Source: Segatella albensis DSM 11370 = JCM 12258
Lineage (GTDB): Bacteria > Bacteroidota > Bacteroidia > Bacteroidales > Bacteroidaceae
Reading direction: 5' to 3'
DNA: 64,000 nucleotides
Assembly: GCF_000426565.1 (NCBI RefSeq)
Contig: NZ_AUFP01000005.1
Location: 124,001-188,000 of the forward strand
The number at the start of each line of letters is the position of its first letter. Position 1 is the stretch's first letter. Positions 7,763 to 16,710 of this stretch are shown one piece after another. Under the pieces are notes generated by a model that was not told the DNA's origin, did not search any database, and was given only the letters and a program-made list of their open reading frames with translations. A program made the position numbers and the translations under genes.

Positions 7763-8122
7763 ATGCCAATAGAGTTAAAAGTTCTCGCCAACCACATATA
7801 CGAGTATAGAAAAGGTGTACGCAACATGATACTCTACACCTTCAACAAGAAATACGAGGAGGAGGCCCTTGAGCGCCTACAGCATCAAGGTATAGAATAT
7901 ATACTCCAACCCGTGGGTAACGACCGTCTGAACCTTTATTTCGGCAAACGAGAATGTCTGGATGCGATCAGACTTATTGTGACAAAACCATTATGCAAAC
8001 TTTCACCAGAAGAAGACTTCATTCTTGGCGCGATGCTAGGATATGACATTTGTGCCCAATGTGAACGTTTTTGTAAAAGAAAGAATAAAGCAGTCCATTC
8101 TTCTTTAGCCAACATACAATAA
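7763..8122 (+). CDS. DUF2023 family protein, partner of flavodoxin
   Basis: 119 residues. The sequence matches my memory of the DUF2023 family (a P. gingivalis member has a solved structure): IYEYRKGVRNMILYTF at residues 13-28, LQPVGNDRLNLYFGKRECL at 50-68 and SPEEDFILGAMLGYDICAQC near 88-107. Two cysteines in ICAQCERFC could bind metal or form a disulfide, but there is no signal peptide. Function is unknown. The repeated genomic pairing with flavodoxin and the shared promoter suggest an accessory role in flavodoxin use or iron-limited metabolism. A terminator with a GAGA tetraloop follows. Confidence 0.85.
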   Translation: MPIELKVLANHIYEYRKGVRNMILYTFNKKYEEEALERLQHQGIEYILQPVGNDRLNLYFGKRECLDAIRLIVTKPLCKLSPEEDFILGAMLGYDICAQCERFCKRKNKAVHSSLANIQ

Positions 8123-8181
8123 GTGGGACAGAAGAGTTCACGAAATAATAAAGTTCATAATGTTTTTGTATAATAGATATT

Positions 8182-8212
8182 AGGTACGTTGAGAAACGTG
8201 CCTTTTATTTTT
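8182..8212 (+). terminator. rho-independent terminator of the fldA-DUF2023 unit
   Basis: Stem AGGTACGTT (8182-8190), loop GAGA, AACGTGCCT (8195-8203), then a T-rich tract. It is a near copy of the terminator at 7052-7080. Confidence 0.85.
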
Positions 8213-8237
8213 TACGTCTATCCCCCATCCCCAAAAG

Positions 8238-8300
8238 TAGGTATCCATACTTTTACCAATTTTTAAGTATTGTATAGAAATGTAAAGATCCGTACTTTTG
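8238..8300 (+). promoter_or_regulatory. promoter of the porin-imelysin operon with shared upstream box (type 2 of 3)
   Basis: TAGGTA (8238-8243), 24 bases, TATTG (8268-8272), 20 bases, TACTTTTG (8293-8300). Spacing is identical to the promoters at 7096 and 18714. The segment TTTTACCAATTTTTAAG before the -33 is nearly the same as in front of fldA. Confidence 0.8.
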
Positions 8301-8340
8301 CATCCGGAAATAATGCGAAAATACATAATATATTTCAGAT

Positions 8341-9651
8341 ATGAATAATTCATTCAAAATCAGCATTCTTGCTGGAATCATGACATTTACAAGTGGTATA
8401 TATGCAGATGCCCAGACCCATGCGGCCGATTCTGTGATGAATCATGCCGGAGGGAAACGTCTCAGCATCGGAGGATATGGAGAAGTTGCCTACAGCAAAA
8501 ACTTCTATAGTGACAACGGCAATCGATATACGGTTCCTCAGAAATACAAGAACGATCCGAGTCATGGACGTTTCGACATCCCTCATGCTGTGATCTATCT
8601 AGGTTACGATTTCGGTAAAGGTTGGACCTTGGGTAGTGAGATTGAGTTTGAACATGGCGGTAGTGGTTCTTCTACTGAATACGAAGCCGATGAAGCTATC
8701 GAGTTTGAACAGGAAAACGAACGAGGCGGCGAAGTGGAATTGGAGCAATTTTGGTTGCAGAAGTCCTTCTCACGTGCTTTAAATCTAAAGATGGGACATA
8801 TTGTAGTACCTATCGGATTGACCAACGCCAATCATGAACCATTAAACTTCTTCACAGTATATCGTCCGGAAGGAGAAAACACAATACTCCCTTGTACCTG
8901 GCATCAGACCGGTATTTCTCTTTGGGGACGCTTAGGGAGATTTCGTTATGAGGCCCAAGTGCTTGCTGGTTTGAACGCTTTCAACTTCAGTCGTACAAAC
9001 TGGATAAAAGGTGGCACACAATCTCCTTTCGAGTTTGATGTTGCCAACAAATATGCTATAGCTGGTCGTCTCGATAACTATTCCATCCCAGGTTTACGCA
9101 TCGGTATGAGTGGCTATTACGGACAAGCTATGCACAACGCCGTACCTCATGATATGGAGACCAGTGATGCTAAGAACATCAAGGGAAACGTATATATCGG
9201 AACCATCGACTTCACTTATAACGCACACAACTGGATTGTTCGCGGAAATGCAGACTATGGATATGTGAGCGATGCCAACAAGATTACTTCTTATGTTTAC
9301 CCTACCACCTCGTTGGTAAAACCTTACGAGTCGGGTAACGGAAAATATTTCGGTAGTCATGCTATTGCTACCATGATCGAGGCTGGTTATGATATTTTCT
9401 CGCAGATTGAGTCTCTTCGTGCCGACAATAAGAAACTTTATGTCTTCGGTCATTACGAATATTATGATTCTTATATTCACGCCACGACAAAGCAATGGAC
9501 CAACAAACAGATTTTGGCCGCAGGCATCAACTATCATCCTGTTCCACAAATCGGTATCAAGGCTGAATATAACTTGCGCAAATTCAAGAATTCCTATAAT
9601 AACGAACCTTCTATCAATATCGGTGTGGTATACGAGGGATTCTTCCTCTAA
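8341..9651 (+). CDS. outer-membrane beta-barrel (porin-like) protein of the imelysin operon
   Basis: 436 residues with a signal peptide (ISILAGIMTFTSGIYADAQ), many alternating amphipathic strands and a terminal aromatic residue followed by leucine (VVYEGFFL), as expected for a porin-like barrel. The start of the mature part, KRLSIGGYGEVAYSKNFY, resembles phosphate-selective-porin and OprP-like barrels of Bacteroidetes. An acidic stretch at about residues 108-138 (EFEHGGSGSS, later EADEAIEFEQENERGGEVE) is likely an exposed loop that could attract cations. It is the first gene of the operon with imelysin, the di-haem protein and CcsBA. A role in passage of iron across the outer membrane is inferred only from this context. 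Confidence 0.8.
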   Translation: MNNSFKISILAGIMTFTSGIYADAQTHAADSVMNHAGGKRLSIGGYGEVAYSKNFYSDNGNRYTVPQKYKNDPSHGRFDIPHAVIYLGYDFGKGWTLGSEIEFEHGGSGSSTEYEADEAIEFEQENERGGEVELEQFWLQKSFSRALNLKMGHIVVPIGLTNANHEPLNFFTVYRPEGENTILPCTWHQTGISLWGRLGRFRYEAQVLAGLNAFNFSRTNWIKGGTQSPFEFDVANKYAIAGRLDNYSIPGLRIGMSGYYGQAMHNAVPHDMETSDAKNIKGNVYIGTIDFTYNAHNWIVRGNADYGYVSDANKITSYVYPTTSLVKPYESGNGKYFGSHAIATMIEAGYDIFSQIESLRADNKKLYVFGHYEYYDSYIHATTKQWTNKQILAAGINYHPVPQIGIKAEYNLRKFKNSYNNEPSINIGVVYEGFFL

Positions 9652-9691
9652 ATAAATCAGAGAATTTAATTAATCAAATATAAAAAAAACG

Positions 9692-10987
9692 ATGAAAAAG
9701 TATTTCAAGTATGCTTTGCTCTTCGCAGCAATAAGCACGATGACATTAACCACCACTTCTTGTAGTAGTGATGACAACAACGAGAACACAGAAGCAACAA
9801 CTTCCTCCGAGATGCAAGCTATCGCAGAAAATTATGTCAAGAATGTGGTAGAACCTACTTACACGGATTTGGCAACAAATACACAGACCCTTTATGAGGC
9901 TTGTCAGAACCTATATGCTAAGCGCAAGGCTGGAACCTTGACACAGACTGATATCGACGCTGCCTGTAACGCTTTCAAGACTGCCCGTAAATATTGGGAA
10001 GAGAGTGAGTCTTTCCTCTATGGTGCCGCTACCGACAATAATATCGACCCACATATCGACTCTTGGCCTCTCGACCACGACCAGTTGGTAAAGGCTTTGA
10101 ACGATAAGGATGTGATCGCTGGTATCAACGGAGCACAGGCCGATAAGTTCGTATATAAGAAGAACCATGATTTCGACTCTGTATTGGGCTTCCATGGATT
10201 AGAGTTCATCCTCTTCCGTAATGGTGCTAACCGTACCTTGGCTGCTCTTACAGCAGAAAACGAGACCGAGAAGCAACTTACTTCTATCAAGACTCTTGAC
10301 GAATGTGCCTTCGCCGTTGCCGTTGCCGGAGACCTTCGCAATATGACATCCCTACTCGCCTATGGTTGGATGGGAGACAAGGCCAGCGAAAGCGTAAAAA
10401 ATACTGTGAACGCTGCCAAATGGACTCTCGACGGTACACACTATGCTGGTTTGTCAAGCAAAGGTATCGGCTATGGTCTTGAGGTAATAAGTGCCGGTTC
10501 TGCCAATGGTATGTTCCCTACATGGCAGGAAACTCTCCAGAATATCTTCGTTGGTGGTTGCTCTGATATTTGTCAGGAAGTATACACCCAGAAGTTGGGT
10601 CAGGCTTATCGTGTAGCTACCGGTCAAGGCGACGACCAGGATGCAGCCGATTATATCGAGTCACCTTACAGCAAGCGTTCTTTCCAGGATTACCAGGACA
10701 ACATCTACTCTATCAAGAATTCACTCTATGGTTTACGCGACATCAACGCAACCGTTCCTGCCAAGAATTCTTTGATGAACTATATGCAACAGCATAAATA
10801 TGAAGGATATACAGCCTTGAACAACGCGCTTAACGAAGCTATCGCAGCCTTAGAGTCAGCCAAGAATAGTGGCAAGGCCTTCATCGACGCCCCTGGTGAC
10901 GCACAAGTAAAGAACTGTATCGAGAAGGTTCAGGCTTTAGACGAGGCTTTAAATGCTGCCGGCGCATGGATTATCCGTCAGAAATAA
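9692..10987 (+). CDS. imelysin family lipoprotein (peptidase M75 / IrpA-like, iron-related)
   Basis: 431 residues. The signal peptide ends in the lipobox TTTSC, giving lipid-modified Cys24. The imelysin hallmark GxHxxE is present as GFHGLE at residues 166-171; in this family the motif marks a probable metal site although peptidase activity is doubtful. The two-helical-bundle layout and the late motif TWQETLQNIF agree with the family. Imelysins are induced by iron limitation in several bacteria (IrpA, EfeO-like proteins). It lies between the outer-membrane barrel and a di-haem oxidoreductase, with only 6 bp to the next gene, so the products probably work together at the outer membrane or in the periplasm. 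Confidence 0.93.
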   Translation: MKKYFKYALLFAAISTMTLTTTSCSSDDNNENTEATTSSEMQAIAENYVKNVVEPTYTDLATNTQTLYEACQNLYAKRKAGTLTQTDIDAACNAFKTARKYWEESESFLYGAATDNNIDPHIDSWPLDHDQLVKALNDKDVIAGINGAQADKFVYKKNHDFDSVLGFHGLEFILFRNGANRTLAALTAENETEKQLTSIKTLDECAFAVAVAGDLRNMTSLLAYGWMGDKASESVKNTVNAAKWTLDGTHYAGLSSKGIGYGLEVISAGSANGMFPTWQETLQNIFVGGCSDICQEVYTQKLGQAYRVATGQGDDQDAADYIESPYSKRSFQDYQDNIYSIKNSLYGLRDINATVPAKNSLMNYMQQHKYEGYTALNNALNEAIAALESAKNSGKAFIDAPGDAQVKNCIEKVQALDEALNAAGAWIIRQK

Positions 10988-10993
10988 TTAGAT

Positions 10994-12694
10994 ATGAAAC
11001 AAAGTATATATTTTCTTTCATCCGCTACAGTCGCATTGGCTACTTTGCTGACGGGCTGTAGCGATGATGCCACGGGCATACAGACCAACGAGATGCCCGA
11101 GGCCAATTATATAGGGGAAACTACAGGTAACTTTTCTGCCGAAGAATGGTATCCTGGAGGTAAATTAGGAACTACCGAGAATATCGGTTCGAGTGCATAC
11201 TCTGACCAAACTCCTGTGGTAGATGAAAATCCGTCATTATTCAACGCCTTCTTTGCTGGTGAGCAGATGTTTGAGCGTAACTATACAGAAAATAAGGCTC
11301 CTTTCAAGGGACTCGGTCCTGCCTCTGTACGCAGCAGCTGTTTCGACTGTCATCCTCAATATGGTCATGGCAAGTGGCAGGCTCAATATCGCACGGAGTA
11401 TGCCAATGGTAACGGTTACTTGTTGGTAATCTATCATCCAAACCATGAGGGTTCCAACGATGGGCCGTATGTTTCCGAGGTGACGGCCATGCCGCAAACT
11501 CAGGCTTCTGCACCTTTCCTTCCTCCTGTCAACGAGAACGGCATCAACATCAAATGGGAGCACGTCACGAAAATGGAAAGCGGACTTCCTATGCATTTTC
11601 CTGATGGCGAGTCATTCGACTTGATTTATCCGGAGGTGACCATCGCACAGTCGGCTTTCAACACCAAACCTCAGCCAACAAATTATGATGTCCGTCTGGA
11701 ATCTACGATAGGTGTTATCGGTACAGGATTGTTGGATGCTATCCCTAATGATTCTATTCGTGCACAATATGCCAAGACGGCTGGCTATTTTAAGCGTGCG
11801 GGAATGAACGTGGCTGAATATGTGAATAGTAGTTTCTGGGATGCTTCTGCCAACGACTTTACGGCTAACGCATGGTATAAGGCTGGTGATAGAAAGTTCG
11901 TGAAACGATTCACTTATGCCCTTACACGTGGTACGTTACAGGATGGACCTGGTGCTAACGCTATCTGGAATATCACAAACGTGAGTCGTCCGGATCGTCC
12001 TTATCTCTATACCACTTCTGCGTGGGCACAGGCTATGAGCGAGAATCCTGATGTTATCACACAAATCAAGGCGAACCCGTCTTCTCCTTATTATGCTGAT
12101 GGTACGGATGCGGGAATTGCTGATGCCGTACGCAACTTACTCGACCCGAAGACGAACCAGTTTGATAATAAATGGCATAACTTTACGCCCGACCAGACCA
12201 CTGAGCAATTTTATAACTTCATGGTATGGCATCGTGGATTGGCTATTCCTCGTGCACGTAACTTGAACGACAAGGAGGTACAACGCGGTAAGAAGTTGTT
12301 CATGGAGATTGGATGTGCCAGTTGTCACCGTCCTTCGTGGAAGACTGGTAATGACGACTACTGGGAACCAGAGATATGTGCGGGTAAACCATTACCTCGC
12401 TATCCTCATCAGACCATCTATCCTTATAGCGACATGATGCAACATAAACTGTATATGAAGAATGACATTCATGGTAGTTGGTGTCGTACTACTCCTCTTT
12501 GGGGCCGTGGTCTATCGCTTATCAACACGGGAGCCGAGGATCGTTTGCACGACTGTCGGGCACGCAACGAGATAGAGGCTATCATGTGGCATGCTTACAG
12601 CAAGAACAGTCATGCCTATAGTTCTGCTTTGAAGTTTTATAATCTCCCTAAGAGCGATCGAGATGCTATCGTGAAGTTCCTTCGCTCTATCTAA
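10994..12694 (+). CDS. di-haem oxidoreductase lipoprotein (DUF1111 / thiol oxidoreductase-like)
   Basis: 566 residues with a lipobox LLTGC (lipidated Cys22). Two c-type haem motifs are visible: CFDCH at 116-120 and CASCH at 441-445, the arrangement of the DUF1111 di-haem family related to MauG/cytochrome c peroxidase folds. Motifs such as AFFAGEQMFERNY, GLGPASV and TPLWGRGLS are characteristic. These proteins are repeatedly encoded next to imelysins; a redox step on iron is the usual proposal, not a demonstrated reaction. The downstream CcsBA gene supplies the machinery to attach its haems. An internal hairpin at 12709-12736 separates the two. Confidence 0.9.
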   Translation: MKQSIYFLSSATVALATLLTGCSDDATGIQTNEMPEANYIGETTGNFSAEEWYPGGKLGTTENIGSSAYSDQTPVVDENPSLFNAFFAGEQMFERNYTENKAPFKGLGPASVRSSCFDCHPQYGHGKWQAQYRTEYANGNGYLLVIYHPNHEGSNDGPYVSEVTAMPQTQASAPFLPPVNENGINIKWEHVTKMESGLPMHFPDGESFDLIYPEVTIAQSAFNTKPQPTNYDVRLESTIGVIGTGLLDAIPNDSIRAQYAKTAGYFKRAGMNVAEYVNSSFWDASANDFTANAWYKAGDRKFVKRFTYALTRGTLQDGPGANAIWNITNVSRPDRPYLYTTSAWAQAMSENPDVITQIKANPSSPYYADGTDAGIADAVRNLLDPKTNQFDNKWHNFTPDQTTEQFYNFMVWHRGLAIPRARNLNDKEVQRGKKLFMEIGCASCHRPSWKTGNDDYWEPEICAGKPLPRYPHQTIYPYSDMMQHKLYMKNDIHGSWCRTTPLWGRGLSLINTGAEDRLHDCRARNEIEAIMWHAYSKNSHAYSSALKFYNLPKSDRDAIVKFLRSI

Positions 12695-12708
12695 TTGATC
12701 TCTATACC

Positions 12709-12736
12709 GACCTGACAGGCTTTGTCTTGTCAGGTC
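12709..12736 (+). terminator. hairpin between the di-haem gene and ccsBA
   Basis: Perfect 9-bp stem GACCTGACA (12709-12717) and TGTCAGGTC (12728-12736) with a 10-base loop, followed by a mixed TCTTATTATAC tract. It is probably a leaky terminator or an mRNA-stability element that lowers ccsBA expression relative to the genes before it. Confidence 0.6.
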
Positions 12737-12753
12737 TCTTATTATACAAAAAC

Positions 12754-14835
12754 ATGAAGATACTTAAAAAACTTGTTATCATCTCCTACATTTGTGTCAT
12801 CCTCGCCATGATGATAATCTCTTTGAGCGAGAAATTTGTAGGAACGCCTTATGCTTCGGCACACTTATACGGTTCGTGGTGGTTTTGTTCGCTTTGGATT
12901 GTGCTTACCGTTACAGGGTTCATCTATATTCTGAGAAACAAGATTGCATCGAAGAATATCCTCCTACTCCATCTTTCCTTTGTCATCATTCTTATAGGAG
13001 CACTTCTCACTCATCTCTATTCTTTCAGAGGAGTTGTACATTTGCGAGTAGGCGAAACTTCCAATGAGTATCTTGAAGAGAAAGATGGTGGGATGAGACG
13101 CGAACCGCTGCCTTTCAGCATCAAACTGGAGAGTTTCGATATTCAAAAATACGAAGGATCGGATGCTGCGGCCGATTATGCCTCTACGATTACGGTCAAG
13201 GAACAAGGCAAAAGTACACGAGGCGTCGTATCGATGAATCATATCTTTTGTCATGATCATATCCGCATCTATCAAAACTCGTATGATGAGGATGCCAATG
13301 GTAGTACTTTATGCATCAATAGTGACCCATGGGGAATACCCGTAACCTATACCGGATATGTTCTTCTCTTCTTTTCGCTCTTCTGGATGCTTTTCAATCC
13401 TAAGGGGACTTTCCGCAAGTTGCTGAAAAATCCGTTGCTCCGCAAGACCGCTTTCGTTTTCTTTCTCTGCTGTTCTACATCTGCTCTGAAAGCCCAGACT
13501 ACAGTTCTTCCACGACCTGTGGCCAGTCATATGTGCGAGATGTTCATGCAATATAACACACGCATCTGTCAGATACAAACCTATGCTTACGAGTTTACAC
13601 ACAAGATTTCGGGAGGGCGTTCTTACAAGGGATGTTCTCCGGAACAAATCCTTACGGGATTTATCTTTTGGGGCGACCAATGGGCTCAGGAGAAGATTAT
13701 CAAGGTGAAAGGTAGCGAACTAAAGGATTACTTGCATCTTGACGACTATGTATCTGTAAATGAATTGTTTAGTTCGAATGGTTACATACTTAAACAACTT
13801 GTAGAGGAATATTATCGCCAAGGTTGTCATGATGCCTTACACGAGCAGGCGGCCCGTCTCGACGACAAGGTAAACCTGATAGCTGAATTGCGTATGGGTA
13901 AGGCGTTGAACTTGATTCAGACGAAGAGTATCAACGAGCTCTATCGTTCGGCCAATAGTGGCAACAATACGCGATTGATGCAAATCGTTGACGAGAATAT
14001 CAGCAAACAGAGGACGTCGGTTGCGGGTATACCTTCCACGATACAAGTAGAGGCTGAGCGCATCAACAATCAGGTTCCTTTCGCCACGATTCTGTTCATC
14101 GTGAATCTCACATTAGGTTTCCTCGCCTTCTTGGTACGCATCCGTGGTTTCAAACTCATGCTGGCCATATCCTTCCTCGCCCTCACGTTCTCTCTTGTCC
14201 TACGATGGATCATCAGCAACAACATCCCACTAAGCAACGGATATGAGTCGATGCTGAGCGTAGCTTGGTTTGTCATGTTGTTCTGCATTCTGTTCTCTTT
14301 TCTGCTCCCTACATCGCCATCCTACTATCTCACCCTCTTTGGGTTTCTACTCTCCGGATTTCTATTACTCGTGAGCCATATCAACCAGATGGATCCAGCC
14401 ATCGGTCATATCATGCCCGTATTGAATTCGCCCTTATTGAGCATCCACGTGAGCATCATCATGATAAGCTATGCCCTACTCGCCCTCACCTTTGTGTGTG
14501 GCGTTCTCGGATTATTGATGAAGTCGCAAACGGAGATGCTACAATTGCTGAGTCGTCTATTGCTCTATCCTGCCATCACCACCATGGGTATAGGCATCTT
14601 CGTTGGAGCTATATGGGCAAACATTAGTTGGGGAACGTATTGGAGTTGGGACCCTAAAGAGACGTGGGCGCTCATCACATTCATGATATATGCCGTAGTT
14701 TTGCATACTCACACGCTCCCGATATTCCGTCGACCGAAGATCTATCATCTCTATATGGTGTTGGCGTTTCTCTGCATCATCATGACCTATTTCGGCGTAA
14801 ACTATGTTCTCGGAGGATTGCATTCCTACGCCTAA
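12754..14835 (+). CDS. ccsBA: cytochrome c biogenesis protein CcsBA (System II, ResB-CcsA fusion)
   Basis: 693 residues from ATG 12754. The N-terminal half is ResB/CcsB-like, with membrane segments around a periplasmic domain (LYGSWWFCSLWIVLTVTGF, then LLLHLSFVIILIGALLTHLY). The C-terminal half is CcsA-like, with the haem-handling tryptophan-rich motif WGTYWSWDPKETW at about residues 628-640 and histidines in flanking helices. System II proteins carry haem across the inner membrane and join it to CXXCH motifs in the periplasm. The fusion is shorter than the roughly 900-1000 residue Epsilonproteobacterial form. Its place directly behind a di-haem lipoprotein suggests a dedicated supply of matured cytochrome to this operon. 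Confidence 0.9.
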   Translation: MKILKKLVIISYICVILAMMIISLSEKFVGTPYASAHLYGSWWFCSLWIVLTVTGFIYILRNKIASKNILLLHLSFVIILIGALLTHLYSFRGVVHLRVGETSNEYLEEKDGGMRREPLPFSIKLESFDIQKYEGSDAAADYASTITVKEQGKSTRGVVSMNHIFCHDHIRIYQNSYDEDANGSTLCINSDPWGIPVTYTGYVLLFFSLFWMLFNPKGTFRKLLKNPLLRKTAFVFFLCCSTSALKAQTTVLPRPVASHMCEMFMQYNTRICQIQTYAYEFTHKISGGRSYKGCSPEQILTGFIFWGDQWAQEKIIKVKGSELKDYLHLDDYVSVNELFSSNGYILKQLVEEYYRQGCHDALHEQAARLDDKVNLIAELRMGKALNLIQTKSINELYRSANSGNNTRLMQIVDENISKQRTSVAGIPSTIQVEAERINNQVPFATILFIVNLTLGFLAFLVRIRGFKLMLAISFLALTFSLVLRWIISNNIPLSNGYESMLSVAWFVMLFCILFSFLLPTSPSYYLTLFGFLLSGFLLLVSHINQMDPAIGHIMPVLNSPLLSIHVSIIMISYALLALTFVCGVLGLLMKSQTEMLQLLSRLLLYPAITTMGIGIFVGAIWANISWGTYWSWDPKETWALITFMIYAVVLHTHTLPIFRRPKIYHLYMVLAFLCIIMTYFGVNYVLGGLHSYA

Positions 14836-14881
14836 GAATCAGAAATCTTAAAGTTTTTTTAACATAACATTAACATGCCTT

Positions 14882-14927
14882 GGTAACAATTGTTACCGAG
14901 GCTTTGTTTGTGATATACGTACCTTTG
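14882..14927 (+). promoter_or_regulatory. hcp operator and promoter (Crp/Fnr-type palindrome)
   Basis: A perfect 16-bp palindrome GGTAACAATTGTTACC at 14882-14897, extended to 24 bp with one mismatch pair, lies upstream of the -7 box TACCTTTG (14920-14927). The palindrome centre is about 43 bases before the expected start of transcription, the usual place for a class II Crp/Fnr activator. There is no TTTG at the -33 position, which fits a promoter that needs an activator. The Crp/Fnr protein encoded after hcp is the likely ligand. Confidence 0.75.
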
Positions 14928-14956
14928 CCACCGAGAATCAAAAGGTAATAAAGAAA

Positions 14957-16612
14957 ATGACAGACCATAAAATGTTTTGTTTCCAATGTCAGGAGACGGC
15001 AAAGGGAACCGGTTGTACCATCAAGGGTGTATGTGGCAAAGAGGCTTCTACCGCTAAATGGCAGGATTTGCTGTTGAGCGTGGTACGTGGTGTTGGAGCC
15101 ATCGCTCACGAACTCAACAAACAGCAGCTCGACTATGAGAAGACTTGTGTGGGCAAGTTCTTGTCGGATGCGCTATTCTCTACGATCACGAATGCTAACT
15201 TCGACGATCAGGCGATATTGAACAAGGTGGATAAGGGTATCAGTATCAAGAAGCAACTCTTGTCGATTGCCCGCGATCATGCTGTGGCCTTACCGGATTA
15301 CCAAGAGGTAAGATGGGGCGGCGAGAAGGCTGACTATGAGGCAGAGGGTGAACGTGAGGGTATCTTGCGCAACGAGGATGCTGACTTGCGTTCGCTCAAG
15401 GAACTTACCACTTTGGGACTGAAGGGTATCGCGGCTTACTATGAGCATGCGGCACGACTCAACAAGCGTGATGAGCATATCATAGACTTCATCTGCAAGG
15501 CGCTAAGCGTTATCGCTAACCCCGAGAGTGATATGCAATCGCTCCTCGACATCACCTTGGAGACGGGCAAATATGGTGTCGACGTGATGGCGTTGCTCGA
15601 TGCAGCCAATACCGAGACCTACGGAAATCCGGAAATTACTCAAGTTAATATAGGTGTCGGAAAGAATCCGGGCATCCTCATATCCGGTCACGACCTCAAG
15701 GATATCGAGGATTTACTTCAACAAACTGAGGGTACGGGAGTGGACGTGTATACACATGGTGAGATGTTGCCGGCCCACTACTACCCTCAGCTTAAGAAGT
15801 ATAAGCATCTCGTGGGCAACTATGGTAATGCGTGGTGGAAGCAAAAGGAGGAATTCGAAAGTTTCAACGGGCCGATCGTGTTCACGACCAACTGTATCAT
15901 ACCTCCTTCTAAGAATGCTAGTTATGCGCATCGTGTCTTCACAACCAACTCTACGGGATTCCCTGGATGGAAACATATCGAGGCCGACGCCAATGGGCAC
16001 AAAGACTTCTCTGAGGTCATCGTCATGGCCAAGACTTGTGATGCTCCTCAGCAGATAGAGACCGGAAAGATCGTAGGAGGTTTTGCCCACGCTCAGGTCT
16101 TCGCTCTTTCCGACAAGATCGTAGAGGCCGTAAAGAGTGGCGCCATCCGCAAATTCGTGGTGATGAGCGGTTGCGATGGTCGCATGAAGAGTCGCAACTA
16201 TTATGAGGAGTTTGCCAAAGCCTTGCCTCAGGATGTGGTAATCCTTACAAGTGGATGCGCAAAATATAAGTACAACAAACTGAACCTTGGCGACATCAAC
16301 GGTATTCCACGTGTGCTCGACGCAGGACAATGTAACGACTCTTATTCATGGGCTGTTGTGGCTCTCAAGTTAAAGGAAATCTTCGGGGCCAATGACATCA
16401 ACGACCTACCGATATTCTTCAATATCGCATGGTATGAACAGAAGGCTGTCATCGTACTTCTCGCCCTGTTGCATTTGGGTGTCAAGAACATTCATCTCGG
16501 TCCTACCCTCCCGGCGTTCATCTCAAAAGGTGTACTCAAGATACTGGTCGAGAACTTCGGTATTGCCGGAAACTCGACAGTAGAAGAGGACCTCAAAAAC
16601 TATATTTTATAA
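14957..16612 (+). CDS. hcp: hybrid cluster protein (hydroxylamine/NO reductase type)
   Basis: 551 residues, full length. The N-terminal cysteine cluster is C-x2-C-x7-C-x5-C ([19 protein letters not shown], residues 8-26 approximately), the spacing of the anaerobe-type enzyme with a [4Fe-4S] cubane. The hybrid-cluster ligands are seen in NVGVGKNPG-like and [19 protein letters not shown] and [11 protein letters not shown] segments. The protein removes nitric oxide or hydroxylamine in the cytoplasm and is used in nitrosative stress. It is a single gene behind an activator-type promoter, followed by a terminator and the probable regulator gene hcpR, the same arrangement as known for hcp-hcpR pairs. 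Confidence 0.96.
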   Translation: MTDHKMFCFQCQETAKGTGCTIKGVCGKEASTAKWQDLLLSVVRGVGAIAHELNKQQLDYEKTCVGKFLSDALFSTITNANFDDQAILNKVDKGISIKKQLLSIARDHAVALPDYQEVRWGGEKADYEAEGEREGILRNEDADLRSLKELTTLGLKGIAAYYEHAARLNKRDEHIIDFICKALSVIANPESDMQSLLDITLETGKYGVDVMALLDAANTETYGNPEITQVNIGVGKNPGILISGHDLKDIEDLLQQTEGTGVDVYTHGEMLPAHYYPQLKKYKHLVGNYGNAWWKQKEEFESFNGPIVFTTNCIIPPSKNASYAHRVFTTNSTGFPGWKHIEADANGHKDFSEVIVMAKTCDAPQQIETGKIVGGFAHAQVFALSDKIVEAVKSGAIRKFVVMSGCDGRMKSRNYYEEFAKALPQDVVILTSGCAKYKYNKLNLGDINGIPRVLDAGQCNDSYSWAVVALKLKEIFGANDINDLPIFFNIAWYEQKAVIVLLALLHLGVKNIHLGPTLPAFISKGVLKILVENFGIAGNSTVEEDLKNYIL

Positions 16613-16624
16613 GACAACAAGAAT

Positions 16625-16652
16625 CCCTCGATAACTATTATCGGGGGATTGT
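16625..16652 (+). terminator. terminator of hcp
   Basis: Stem CCCTCGATAA (16625-16634) with TTATCGGGGG (16638-16647), 3-base loop, one G-T pair, followed by ATTGTTTTC. The T-tract is interrupted, so some read-through into the regulator gene is likely. Confidence 0.7.
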
Positions 16653-16710
16653 TTTCGTTATACAATATGTGAGGGAGATGTCCGTTATCATCATAAAAAC
16701 GGATAAGAAT

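Noticed and set aside
14836..14872. Terminator after ccsBA (TAAGA/TCTTA followed by a T-run)
   Set aside because: A 5-bp AT-rich stem is too weak to call, although the seven T following are suggestive.
16669..16710. GTG start of the Crp/Fnr gene at 16669
   Set aside because: It adds residues without similarity to the family; ATG 16711 gives the usual N-terminus. It cannot be fully excluded.
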